Below are positions 8,925 to 17,044 of a DNA stretch of 64,000 bases, in pieces. Both the position numbers and the translations under genes were made by a program. Source of the stretch: HGM11501 sp045123995. GTDB lineage: Bacteria; Bacillota; Clostridia; CAKSNL01; HGM11501. The stretch covers positions 1 through 64,000 of the forward strand of contig JBGVKY010000022.1 of the NCBI GenBank assembly GCA_045123995.1, in the 5' to 3' direction. The notes beneath the pieces are model-generated. The model saw nothing but the letters and a program-made list of their open reading frames with translations. It was not told where the DNA came from and searched no databases. Each line of letters starts with the position of its first letter. Within the stretch, counting starts at the first letter, position 1.

Positions 8925-9920
8925 TTAACTTATCGTATCAATCAATGATTCAAATACCAGGAGAGCTGTATCATAATTCATAAAATCAGCAGCATTATCT
9001 GCACCCTGCAGATGTTTTACTACAGCAGCTTCAGGATGGAATTGAAAACCAATTATAAAGTCTTTCCCGGTGTGTTCAATAATCTCAATCATCTTTTCGG
9101 AATTTGTATCAACACTTCCGGAAACAACAAGATCTGTACCATCAACATTTAAAACGGCCTGATGATGCCACGAAGGACAACCTGTTAAAAGTTCTTTCTG
9201 ATAAATCTTATATGCAAGAGAATCTTTTACTACGGATACATCGTGAGGCACATAGTCTCTGTAAGATTCGGGTGTTGCCTTCTCGTTTCGGTGCTGATAC
9301 AGATACTCCTTATTTAGATTACTGAAATGCACAGGAATATCCTGAATCATTTCTGCACCGCTAACCACCGCAAGCATCTGCATACCACGGCAGAAACCAA
9401 CTACAGCAATATTCTTTTCTATACAATAGGACATCAATATGTAGTCAGAAGAATCTCTTGTTGCGTTAAAATCAATTTCTGCTTCTATTCCATGCCACGG
9501 TTCAGGCTTTGCATAAAGCGAAGAACTGATATCCTCACCACCGGTAAAAATTACAGCATCAATTCCTTGCATGACATCTTCAACATTGGTATTTTCCCAC
9601 AAATTTTCTTTAATGACATTTGCTGTTTCAAGTGTAAGTCCTCCGACCTCGTCAGTACAATCAAGAAGTGCATTCTCGCTATCGTATGTAAGGTAATCTG
9701 CTTTGACCTGCTCCAAAAGAACAGGCTTTCCGCCCGCTTCCTCAACTGCATCAACAATGTTTGTGTAAAATTCTGAATCGGTGTCTCCACGCCACGCAAT
9801 ACCTATAACAACTTCATCTGTTGACGGTTTTACTGTGCATCCTGCAAAAATAACCAAACACAGCGAGATAATTGCAATAATACTGATAAAAACTTTGAAT
9901 TTGCTGTTTCTAAAACTCAT
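8925..9920 (-). CDS. Peptidase C26 / class I GATase-like lipoprotein
   Basis: This 331-residue protein has a lipoprotein signal (FAGC, Cys28) and a class I glutamine amidotransferase fold of the gamma-glutamyl-gamma-aminobutyrate hydrolase (peptidase C26) family. The nucleophile is Cys177 in GFCRGMQ, and the His-Glu pair is His295/Glu297 in FQFHPEA. It probably cleaves gamma-glutamyl amide bonds. Most relatives are cytosolic, so the export signal is unusual. It follows the STAS gene by 47 bp on the same strand. Confidence 0.85.
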   Translation of the reverse strand: MSFRNSKFKVFISIIAIISLCLVIFAGCTVKPSTDEVVIGIAWRGDTDSEFYTNIVDAVEEAGGKPVLLEQVKADYLTYDSENALLDCTDEVGGLTLETANVIKENLWENTNVEDVMQGIDAVIFTGGEDISSSLYAKPEPWHGIEAEIDFNATRDSSDYILMSYCIEKNIAVVGFCRGMQMLAVVSGAEMIQDIPVHFSNLNKEYLYQHRNEKATPESYRDYVPHDVSVVKDSLAYKIYQKELLTGCPSWHHQAVLNVDGTDLVVSGSVDTNSEKMIEIIEHTGKDFIIGFQFHPEAAVVKHLQGADNAADFMNYDTALLVFESLIDTIS

Positions 9921-9966
9921 AGCATCTAACCCCTTCTTTATAGATTCCCGGAACCCCGTGCCACTC

Positions 9967-10260
9967 CTATTCGAGCATATCAGAAAGTCCCGTCATCTCG
10001 AAAACCTCACGAACCATATCATTAGCTTTTTCAATCCTCATTTTCCCCTGATGTGAATTCATTTTTTTATACGCACCAAGCAAAACTCTGATTCCCGCTG
10101 ATGATATGTATTCGACACCGGACATATCAAAAACAAGCTCTTTTGTATTTTCGGAAAGTTCATTTACAACCGACTCAAGATTTGGTGCAGTTGTTGTATC
10201 AAGTCTTCCTGTTATTTCAAGAGTAACAAGCTCAAAATCTCTTTCCACATTGATTGTCAT
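9967..10260 (-). CDS. STAS-domain anti-sigma factor antagonist
   Basis: This 97-residue protein is a lone STAS domain of the SpoIIAA/RsbV type. The conserved phosphorylation segment YISSAGIRVL (residues about 63-72) keeps the Ser-Ser-Ala-Gly motif. Such proteins bind an anti-sigma kinase and free a sigma factor when dephosphorylated. No anti-sigma kinase or sigma factor gene is adjacent, so the partner must be elsewhere. AAAGGAG precedes ATG 10260. Confidence 0.9.
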   Translation of the reverse strand: MTINVERDFELVTLEITGRLDTTTAPNLESVVNELSENTKELVFDMSGVEYISSAGIRVLLGAYKKMNSHQGKMRIEKANDMVREVFEMTGLSDMLE

Positions 10261-10310
10261 AAAAATTCTCCTTTAACTTATGTTTAGTTTTTTATATCGT
10301 ACAAAATCTG

Positions 10311-11600
10311 TTACTTCTCACAAATCGGTGCACTTTCCAGTTTGGATATTGGAAGATGATTTTTATAAACTCCATGAATTTTGTAAGGTATTTTTTCTTC
10401 ATCAAGAATCTGACAGAAGTAATCCATGTACTTCTTTTTCTTGTTCATTTGCATCAGTGAAATACAGAATTTATCACCAACATCGAGGATTTCAAACAGA
10501 AGATGTGCATCGGTGATAATATGTGCTCTCTCAATATAATCCGTCATTTCACCCCAGTCCTCTCTTCCCATATAGTTAATCAGGAAGGAATTGTGGACAT
10601 CGGGAACACGATGGCTGTTTTTACTTGCATATTTGTTCTTTTCTTTCAGTCCTTTTACCTTATCTATTCCATCGGTATATTCATAAAACTTTCGCAATGT
10701 ATCCCAAGCGTATTCCGGCTGAATCTGCAAATGAGTCGCACCTCTTATGACTGTACAGATTTTATCAACAGACCAGTTTTGTGCATGATAAGGAATAAAA
10801 CAGAAAATGTGGGAAAGCAGGTCATGGTGTGTTTTCGGGCATCCGACTTCACTTCGGTAATTGTGGTTTGTTTCCACTCTGAATGGAAGTCGGTTTTTTG
10901 GTAACGCACGGTTTAATGCTTTTACCATAATTGCCGCCACCGCCGACATTGGACTTCCGTCATTTTCGCTTACAAATCGCATCATTTCACTTTTAGGAAT
11001 TTCAAATTCATAATGAACGCTATCGCTGAAAATAAGATTACCAAACCCAAACAGATATTCAAGTCCGGGAAACCAAACTGCATCCTTTTTAATCTTACCC
11101 AATGGAGCATTGTTCGGGAGATTTTCCGTATTTGGATACGCATATTCTTCAGGCAAAATAGGTGAGTCGATCATTAAAGTAGAACCCGGATTCGGTTTAA
11201 CACCATATCTGGCACAAATATATTCATATACCGTTGTCTTAATCCAAAGGAAAGTACCGCATCCACCGCACATTCCGTGATACATATTGAAATAAATACA
11301 ATTGTCTTCATACTCAATACTGCAAGGCTGATAGTTTACTGCTTCGGAAAACAGGTATGTTTTCTTGTTGGAAACAGCTTTTACGCTAACAGTTCTTGGG
11401 TTAGGAATCAAATCCACACCACCGTCTTCATCAATATGAATTTGTTTTGAATAATAAGGAAAGCGTTTAAAAGCTTTTTGAGCTGCCTCTGTCAGCGTGT
11501 CAGGCTCAACATTTTCCTTCATAACTACCTTGATTCGAATATTGAATGTAATAAATTGGTTTGATTCGTGTAGCAAGTACGCATCAGGCGAATATTTCAT
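10311..11600 (-). CDS. Condensation/alcohol-acetyltransferase-like protein
   Basis: The 429-residue protein resembles BAHD/condensation-like acyltransferases often annotated as alcohol acetyltransferase. In place of the usual HHxxxDG it has FNMYHGMCGGCGTFLW near residues 100-115, so the first His and the Asp are changed and activity is uncertain. There is no signal peptide, so it should act in the cytoplasm on an acyl-CoA or carrier-bound acyl group. It stands upstream of the STAS gene and downstream of the 5'-nucleotidase gene on the same strand. Confidence 0.55.
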   Translation of the reverse strand: MKYSPDAYLLHESNQFITFNIRIKVVMKENVEPDTLTEAAQKAFKRFPYYSKQIHIDEDGGVDLIPNPRTVSVKAVSNKKTYLFSEAVNYQPCSIEYEDNCIYFNMYHGMCGGCGTFLWIKTTVYEYICARYGVKPNPGSTLMIDSPILPEEYAYPNTENLPNNAPLGKIKKDAVWFPGLEYLFGFGNLIFSDSVHYEFEIPKSEMMRFVSENDGSPMSAVAAIMVKALNRALPKNRLPFRVETNHNYRSEVGCPKTHHDLLSHIFCFIPYHAQNWSVDKICTVIRGATHLQIQPEYAWDTLRKFYEYTDGIDKVKGLKEKNKYASKNSHRVPDVHNSFLINYMGREDWGEMTDYIERAHIITDAHLLFEILDVGDKFCISLMQMNKKKKYMDYFCQILDEEKIPYKIHGVYKNHLPISKLESAPICEK

Positions 11601-11624
11601 TTTGCACCTCCAAGGTTTATATTT

Positions 11625-13718
11625 TTATTTTTGCTCCACATACTGCGCATATTTATGAAGAACAGATGCAAAGAAAATTCGGTTAACCTGTTCACCGGGA
11701 GCAAGTGTACTGATTGTATTCCCCGACATTATTCCGCTGCCGCAAGTCCATTGAAATGCAGGTATAGCGTAATCACTTACTGTGAAAACATCTTCATAGC
11801 TTAAGATGTTGGTGTTTTCTCCGATGCTGACATCAATATTTTCGCTTTTTGCATAACGCCAAAGAATGGCGGCAAGCTGTTCACGTGTCAGTACATCATC
11901 GGGAGCAAAGCTGCTTTCCGAACAGCCGTTTACAATTTTTACAGCTGCAGCCCAGCGGATTGCTTCAGCATATGGAGTTTCGGCTGATACATCATCAAAT
12001 TTCATTGCAAAGTCAGAGGCAGGACTGCCCTCCATATTCCAAAGAGCAACTATTGCTTCTGCTCTTGTTACAGCTTTGTCCTCGTTGTCTGCATTTTCAT
12101 AGCCGTCCGTAAAAGTAATTCTGTTTACAACATCCTTATATTCTTCACCGATGACACCGTTTAAGTTGTCTGTGATATACCTTTCTAAAACCTCAACATC
12201 AAGCATTCCTTCGCTTTCAACGACTTTTGCATCCTTAAACATAGACATTCCACTTCCAAAATTAAGGATATAATAGTCTGCAGCTGCCAAAATATACTTT
12301 CTGTCAAGTTCAAGTGCTTTATAATTTCCGCTTTCTTTATCCAAAACCTTAACGTCATAAACGCGGTAGTCTCCATCAACTTTAGTGAAAAATCCATTTT
12401 CATCAACTTTTATGGATGACGGAATTGATTTGTTAACAGAGAAGGTTATACCTGACATATGCGGAAAAGCACCGTCTTCTTGAGGGTAAGATATCATACT
12501 CATTTCAAGCATATCAAGTAGTACCTGTCCCGTAATCTCTGCTGTTACAATGCGATTGTTAAAAGGGAACACCGAGTATATATCATTAAAAGTCATATCG
12601 CCCGATTTAATTGGTGCACGCAATCCACCGCCGTTAACATAGGAAACATCTGCATTTGTTACAAAGAAAAGAGCATCGGAGCACAAATTACCAAGATTGG
12701 TTTCTGCAGTTCGTACAAGTCTAACGCCTTCTTCGTTATGAGTAATAAGTTCAACCTTGCTTTCGCCGATTTTTCTGTTGCCGAGTTCAGCATAGCTTTC
12801 ATTTATTTCTGCTATATAAGCATCAATATCTGCATCAGTTTTAGTATAAGTCTCGGTCTTTACAAGTTCTGTGTCAAATTCTCCATTTGCAATAGTAAGC
12901 TTACCGATATTCTCAAAACCTGTACCGGTAGATGAAAGCAAAACATTGTCACCGCTTTTATCTTTTACAATCTTTTCTTCAATTACAGAATGGGAATGGG
13001 CATCAAGAACCACATCAAGCCCATCGGTATTTTCTATAACATCAGTGACATCATTTAATTCTCCTGACTCATCATATCCGATATGAGAAAGCGCAATTAC
13101 ATAATCTGCACCGTCCTCAGTTGCTTCGTCAATACTTTCCTGTACCAACTCATACAATCTTGATTCGTTAAAGGTGTAGATGATTTCTCCGTTTTCATTT
13201 CTGAACTGTGACGGACGTGCTGAGGTAATTGTTTCCGGTGTGATAATACCGATATATGCAATATCAACATCTCCGTATGAAACTATGGTATACGGTTCAA
13301 AATATGTTTTTTCCTCGCCAATTTTTGCAAAGTTACAAGATATGTACTTTGTTTCCGACAGTTCATAAAGCTCTGTAAGTCTGGAAATCGTGTAATCAAA
13401 CTCGTGATTTCCAGGGGCTATCGCATCATATCCCACAAGGTTCATAAGTTCTACAATGTATTCGCCCTTTGATACAGCTCCAAGTGTCCCGCCCTGGACA
13501 AAGTCACCCGAAGATACCACACCTACATATTCGTATTCAGACTTAAGCTCATTTTTCATTGCAGCAAGCTTGGAGTACCCCTCGACTGCACAATGAACAT
13601 CATTTTCGTATAGAATTACAATGGTTTCAGAATCCTTTGCAAAAACAACGGCATTTAATGAGCATAACACCATACAAATGCAAACAATACAAGATAACAG
13701 TCTTTTTTTCATAGTCAA
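11625..13718 (-). CDS. SLH-anchored 5'-nucleotidase
   Basis: The 697-residue protein has a signal peptide (about 1-27), a UshA-type calcineurin-like metallophosphatase domain (about 29-270; motifs ENDVHCAV, GDFVQGG, PGNHEFDY), a 5'-nucleotidase C-terminal domain (about 310-500), and SLH repeats from about 545 to the end. It should release phosphate and nucleosides from extracellular nucleotides while bound to the cell wall polymer. Its promoter carries the Pho-box-like repeat at 13764-13783, which suits a phosphate-scavenging enzyme. The response regulator/kinase operon lies just upstream on the same strand, separated by a terminator. Confidence 0.9.
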   Translation of the reverse strand: MTMKKRLLSCIVCICMVLCSLNAVVFAKDSETIVILYENDVHCAVEGYSKLAAMKNELKSEYEYVGVVSSGDFVQGGTLGAVSKGEYIVELMNLVGYDAIAPGNHEFDYTISRLTELYELSETKYISCNFAKIGEEKTYFEPYTIVSYGDVDIAYIGIITPETITSARPSQFRNENGEIIYTFNESRLYELVQESIDEATEDGADYVIALSHIGYDESGELNDVTDVIENTDGLDVVLDAHSHSVIEEKIVKDKSGDNVLLSSTGTGFENIGKLTIANGEFDTELVKTETYTKTDADIDAYIAEINESYAELGNRKIGESKVELITHNEEGVRLVRTAETNLGNLCSDALFFVTNADVSYVNGGGLRAPIKSGDMTFNDIYSVFPFNNRIVTAEITGQVLLDMLEMSMISYPQEDGAFPHMSGITFSVNKSIPSSIKVDENGFFTKVDGDYRVYDVKVLDKESGNYKALELDRKYILAAADYYILNFGSGMSMFKDAKVVESEGMLDVEVLERYITDNLNGVIGEEYKDVVNRITFTDGYENADNEDKAVTRAEAIVALWNMEGSPASDFAMKFDDVSAETPYAEAIRWAAAVKIVNGCSESSFAPDDVLTREQLAAILWRYAKSENIDVSIGENTNILSYEDVFTVSDYAIPAFQWTCGSGIMSGNTISTLAPGEQVNRIFFASVLHKYAQYVEQK

Positions 13719-13747
13719 AACCTCTCCTAATAATATTTTATTTTGTT

Positions 13748-13783
13748 ATTTTATCAGACTATCTATGACAAACCTATGACAAA
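13748..13783 (-). promoter_or_regulatory. Pho-box-like promoter of the 5'-nucleotidase gene
   Basis: TTTGTCATAGGTTTGTCATA occupies 13783-13764 on the minus strand. The -10 box TAAAAT (13753-13748) follows after exactly 10 bp, and the start codon of the nucleotidase is 29 bp further. The 20-mer is identical to those before the GGDEF gene and guanine deaminase. Confidence 0.7.
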
Positions 13784-13803
13784 TTTAAATTTAAACAAAA
13801 AAA

Positions 13804-13829
13804 TTGCGGTCGGATAATTCCGACCGCAA
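13804..13829 (-). terminator. Terminator of the two-component operon
   Basis: Stem TTGCGGTCGG / CCGACCGCAA with a 6-nt loop, followed on the minus strand by a run of T residues. It lies 10 bp after the response regulator stop and just before the 5'-nucleotidase promoter. Confidence 0.85.
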
Positions 13830-13838
13830 ACTGATTTA

Positions 13839-14615
13839 TTAATTTGTTTCAAGCAGCAGAGCGAGAGTATCTTCTGCCCATGAATACTGTGTCATATACT
13901 CACCGTGAAACTGAGGCATACCGTTTTTCAAAAAGTTGTGATAATCACAATTGATTCTTGAAGGCTCAATTCTGTAATTGTATCCGTCCTGACAAAAGAC
14001 GTTTTCTGCACCGACATTTGCAAGTGCTTTTTTCAGGTCTCCGACAAGATGCCTTAAATAATCCATATTTTTAACATCATCAGTATTTTCGGGCCACATA
14101 ACTGCACAGATTTGCTTTCCTGTCATCCCGGCGCCGTTTCTGTCAACAAGCACAGCGAAAAGTTCTTTTGCCTTTGTACGCTTGAAATTAAGCGCCTCTC
14201 CGTTCTTTAAAACCTCAAAGTTTCCAAAGCATTTAACATCAAGAAGCGACACATTCGGATTTTTACTCTTGATATGGTCAATTTCTTTTTGAACAGCTTC
14301 CGGTGTAATTGGTTTCATAACGTATCCGCTGCACCTTAATTGTATAGCGTTTAATGCATACTCCTCATAACCTGTACAGAAAACAATTTTACACTCCGGA
14401 TAAATCTCGGTGATCTTTTCTGCTAAGGCAAGACCGCCCATACCACGCATATTTATATCAAGAAAGGCTACATCTAAGCGATTTTCAGAAATCCACTCAA
14501 GAGCCGCAGAGCAGGCAGAAAAATCATAGACCTCTTTTATATCAGGTGAAGCTTTAACAATATCTGTAAGAGCTTTAAGCATTGGTCTTTCATCATCAAC
14601 TGTTATCGCTATCAT
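13839..14615 (-). CDS. Response regulator with winged-helix output domain
   Basis: This 258-residue protein has a receiver domain (1-120) with phospho-acceptor Asp53 (FLDINMRG), Thr81 and Lys101. The second half (about 125-230) is a winged helix of the OmpR/PhoB/SARP type (CFGNFEVLKNGEALNFKR near 130-148). It is cotranscribed with the histidine kinase; the start at 14615 overlaps the kinase gene by 20 bp and has AGGAGG 9 nt upstream. Winged-helix regulators bind direct repeats with about 11-bp spacing, so the TTTGTCATA repeats nearby are possible targets. A distant PhoB/PhoP is an equally good candidate. Confidence 0.9.
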   Translation of the reverse strand: MIAITVDDERPMLKALTDIVKASPDIKEVYDFSACSAALEWISENRLDVAFLDINMRGMGGLALAEKITEIYPECKIVFCTGYEEYALNAIQLRCSGYVMKPITPEAVQKEIDHIKSKNPNVSLLDVKCFGNFEVLKNGEALNFKRTKAKELFAVLVDRNGAGMTGKQICAVMWPENTDDVKNMDYLRHLVGDLKKALANVGAENVFCQDGYNYRIEPSRINCDYHNFLKNGMPQFHGEYMTQYSWAEDTLALLLETN

Positions 14616-16455
14616 AATCCCCAGCCTCCTTTGGTATTCTTATAGTTGCCTTTGTGCCTTTACCGATTTCGCTTTCTATGGTCAGCGTTCCGCTGCACAT
14701 TGCTTCAATTCGACCTCTTATATTTTTTATGCCGACATGCTTGGTTTCATCATATCCTACGCTCATATCAAAACCAACACCGTCATCTGTTACCTCTACA
14801 ATATATGAATCATCTGTTTCATAAGCAGATATTGTAACTATGCCGCCTTCTTCAAGTCCCATAAGACCGTGCTTTATGGCATTTTCTACAAGAGGTTGAA
14901 CAGAAAGTGCAGGAAGAAGAAATTCTACTGAGCGAAGGTCATATTGTATTGTCATATCAGGGAAACGAACCTGCTCAATATCGGTATAATGCTTAACGTG
15001 ATTCATTTCCTGCGAAAATCTTATAGGTTTGGCATTGTCAAGCTCGCTGAAATTTCCTCTTAAATACAAGCTGAAATTACGCACAAGCTTTGAAGCTTCT
15101 TTTGGTTCGGTGATACAAAGCTGCTCAATCGTCCCAAGTGTGTTATAGATGAAATGTGGCTGAATCTGACTTATCATAGTGGCAATGCGGCTTTCCGTGA
15201 GTTCTGCCTTCAAAATCAGTTTTTCTGCTTCAAGTTCTCTTGCTCTTATTGCCGCATTCAAGTTTTGCGGAACAACCTTTAAAAGCACAATTACGGATAC
15301 AATAAACACAAGAATAAATACAATCTCTGAAACAATTCCTCTTGTGGATAATCCAAAAGTTATTCCTGCCACGTCGATTATAAACGAAATCATCGGAAGC
15401 ATCGCAAAAGCTGAAAGCATTTTTTCTTTTTTATCGTCCTTTGCAATACGAATGGCAAGAAGAACGCTCATCACAATGCAAATCACACTCTGCACAGACA
15501 CCCATACAGGTAATGTATCATAGAACTTTATATCGGAAACTGACGGTGAAAGTAAAATTACCAGATTTGAGAATAAAGCAAGAATGGTAAGACTATTGCT
15601 TAATTTTCTAAACTTGTCCTCAAACATACCTGCAATAAAAGCAGTTACACAGAGCATATAAAGCATCATAGAGCCTATCACCATACGGGTATTAAATTTA
15701 ATTATTTCGCTAAAGAACATAACGCCGTGTGCCTTAAATAAGAAGTATATTCCGGCAGAGAAAATTCCAAATCCCGCAAGCCACAGATTTTTACTTCCTT
15801 TGATATGAATGAGCATAGAGAATATCGCCGTACCCAAAATCATAAATGCAAACAAAATAAATGCAATACCCAAAATTCTATCCGCACTGCCTCTGTTTAA
15901 TGTATCTCTCTCAAAATCTGTTCCGCCGTAGGTGCTTAAGTTGTTAAGAAAATCGTCAATAGCTCCCGGGTTTCCGAATTTATGATGGTTCTTCAGCCTG
16001 ATTGTAATTTCTTCAGCACCTTTGCATTCATATCCGATATACATTTTACCGCACAGATCCTCGCCAATAAGAACACTCTCGGCATCAAAGGGGCGGAAAG
16101 TTTTTCCGTCTTCCGAAATTTCACCGCCAATATGGTTAAAATAAAACGCAAGAACGACGCCTTCATCTGCAATTCTTACAACCTCTCCCGTGGTAGGAAC
16201 AAATAACTGAAAATGCCCTTTCAATGTTACATCACCTTTATTGGCAGGAATATGCTCACCTTTGACATAAGGGTGCCAATTGCCGTCCGCCACTTTATAC
16301 TCACCCTGAAATTCTGCGGAAAGATATAGTGCATTCATTGCCTGACTTCCATAATTTCTTCCTGTATATACAAATAAACAAAGAACAACGGCAAGCAAAG
16401 AGATACATAAGCTTATAAATATTCTGTTTTTTAGTTTTTCTTTATTAGATTTCAT
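14596..16455 (-). CDS. Membrane sensor histidine kinase (LytS-like HisK type)
   Basis: The 619-residue protein has an N-terminal anchor helix, an extracytoplasmic beta-rich domain (about 40-190), about seven membrane segments (about 195-400, 7TM-DISM-like) and a His_kinase (PF06580-type) core. The phospho-accepting His434 is in SQIQPHFIYNTL; the ATPase N box is NAIKHG and the G box DDGVGFD. It passes phosphate to the response regulator encoded by the next gene. ATG 16455 is chosen because GGAGAG lies 8 nt before it. The ligand is unknown; the first domain resembles carbohydrate-binding sensors. Confidence 0.88.
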   Translation of the reverse strand: MKSNKEKLKNRIFISLCISLLAVVLCLFVYTGRNYGSQAMNALYLSAEFQGEYKVADGNWHPYVKGEHIPANKGDVTLKGHFQLFVPTTGEVVRIADEGVVLAFYFNHIGGEISEDGKTFRPFDAESVLIGEDLCGKMYIGYECKGAEEITIRLKNHHKFGNPGAIDDFLNNLSTYGGTDFERDTLNRGSADRILGIAFILFAFMILGTAIFSMLIHIKGSKNLWLAGFGIFSAGIYFLFKAHGVMFFSEIIKFNTRMVIGSMMLYMLCVTAFIAGMFEDKFRKLSNSLTILALFSNLVILLSPSVSDIKFYDTLPVWVSVQSVICIVMSVLLAIRIAKDDKKEKMLSAFAMLPMISFIIDVAGITFGLSTRGIVSEIVFILVFIVSVIVLLKVVPQNLNAAIRARELEAEKLILKAELTESRIATMISQIQPHFIYNTLGTIEQLCITEPKEASKLVRNFSLYLRGNFSELDNAKPIRFSQEMNHVKHYTDIEQVRFPDMTIQYDLRSVEFLLPALSVQPLVENAIKHGLMGLEEGGIVTISAYETDDSYIVEVTDDGVGFDMSVGYDETKHVGIKNIRGRIEAMCSGTLTIESEIGKGTKATIRIPKEAGDYDSDNS

Positions 16456-16490
16456 AATAATCACTCTCCGCAATCAGTATCTCTATCCGC

Positions 16491-16757
16491 TTATAATAAA
16501 TACAACAATGCTAAAACCGTTGCCAATAAAAATCCCCCTCCGATTGCAATATAAGAGAATACGCGTTTTGTATTCCAGAATGAAACCGCCTCACATACGC
16601 AGACAACTAATATAGCTATGCTTGTAATAAGATCTGCAGACACTACCTTGCCTGCTCTTTCCAACGCCTGAAATATTAAATATACTAAAAATGCAATTCC
16701 GGCAATAATGTCCATAACCTTTTGCAATGTAGTTTTTTCGCTCCATTTTTGATTCAT
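16491..16757 (-). CDS. Small membrane protein upstream of histidine kinase
   Basis: This 88-residue protein has three hydrophobic segments and no recognisable domain. The ATG at 16757 has AGAGGG 7 nt upstream; an in-frame ATG further upstream lacks a ribosome site. It ends 35 bp before the kinase gene on the same strand, so it is probably the first gene of that operon and may modulate the kinase. Confidence 0.6.
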   Translation of the reverse strand: MNQKWSEKTTLQKVMDIIAGIAFLVYLIFQALERAGKVVSADLITSIAILVVCVCEAVSFWNTKRVFSYIAIGGGFLLATVLALLYLL

Positions 16758-16834
16758 ACTTAATCCCTCTTTCATATGTTCAAACTGCCGTTTTACTATG
16801 TATATTCTAGAATTGATGCACAATTTAGATGCCG

Positions 16835-16993
16835 TTCAATTAAATGAATAATTAATAATGAATGATGAATAATTGTGGTTGAAAATCGCAAAGCGATTTT
16901 CTTTTTTTATTTCAAATGCGGAGCATTTGTTCCTTAATTCTTCATTATTCATTTTTCACTATTCATTGAGTTTGCTTTGCAAACTCATTATAT
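16835..16993. repeat. MITE-like palindromic non-coding element
   Basis: AT-rich arms at about 16839-16874 and 16936-16969 are imperfect inverted repeats (TTAAATGAATAATTAATAAT paired with ATTATTCATTTTTCACTATT and neighbours). Between and beyond them are perfect hairpins: GAAAATCGC/GCGATTTTC (16881-16901), CAAATGC/GCATTTG (16913-16929) and GAGTTTGC/GCAAACTC (16968-16986). This is the look of a miniature element. The remaining bases of the 17.0-kb gap hold nothing else that I see. Confidence 0.6.
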
Positions 16994-17044
16994 CATATTT
17001 TCTGTTTTTTTCAACTTACTCATGTTTTACTGTTACAAAAACAT

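Noticed and set aside
13839..14615. LytTR-type response regulator
   Set aside because: The kinase is LytS-like, but the regulator's output domain reads as an OmpR/SARP-type winged helix, not LytTR.
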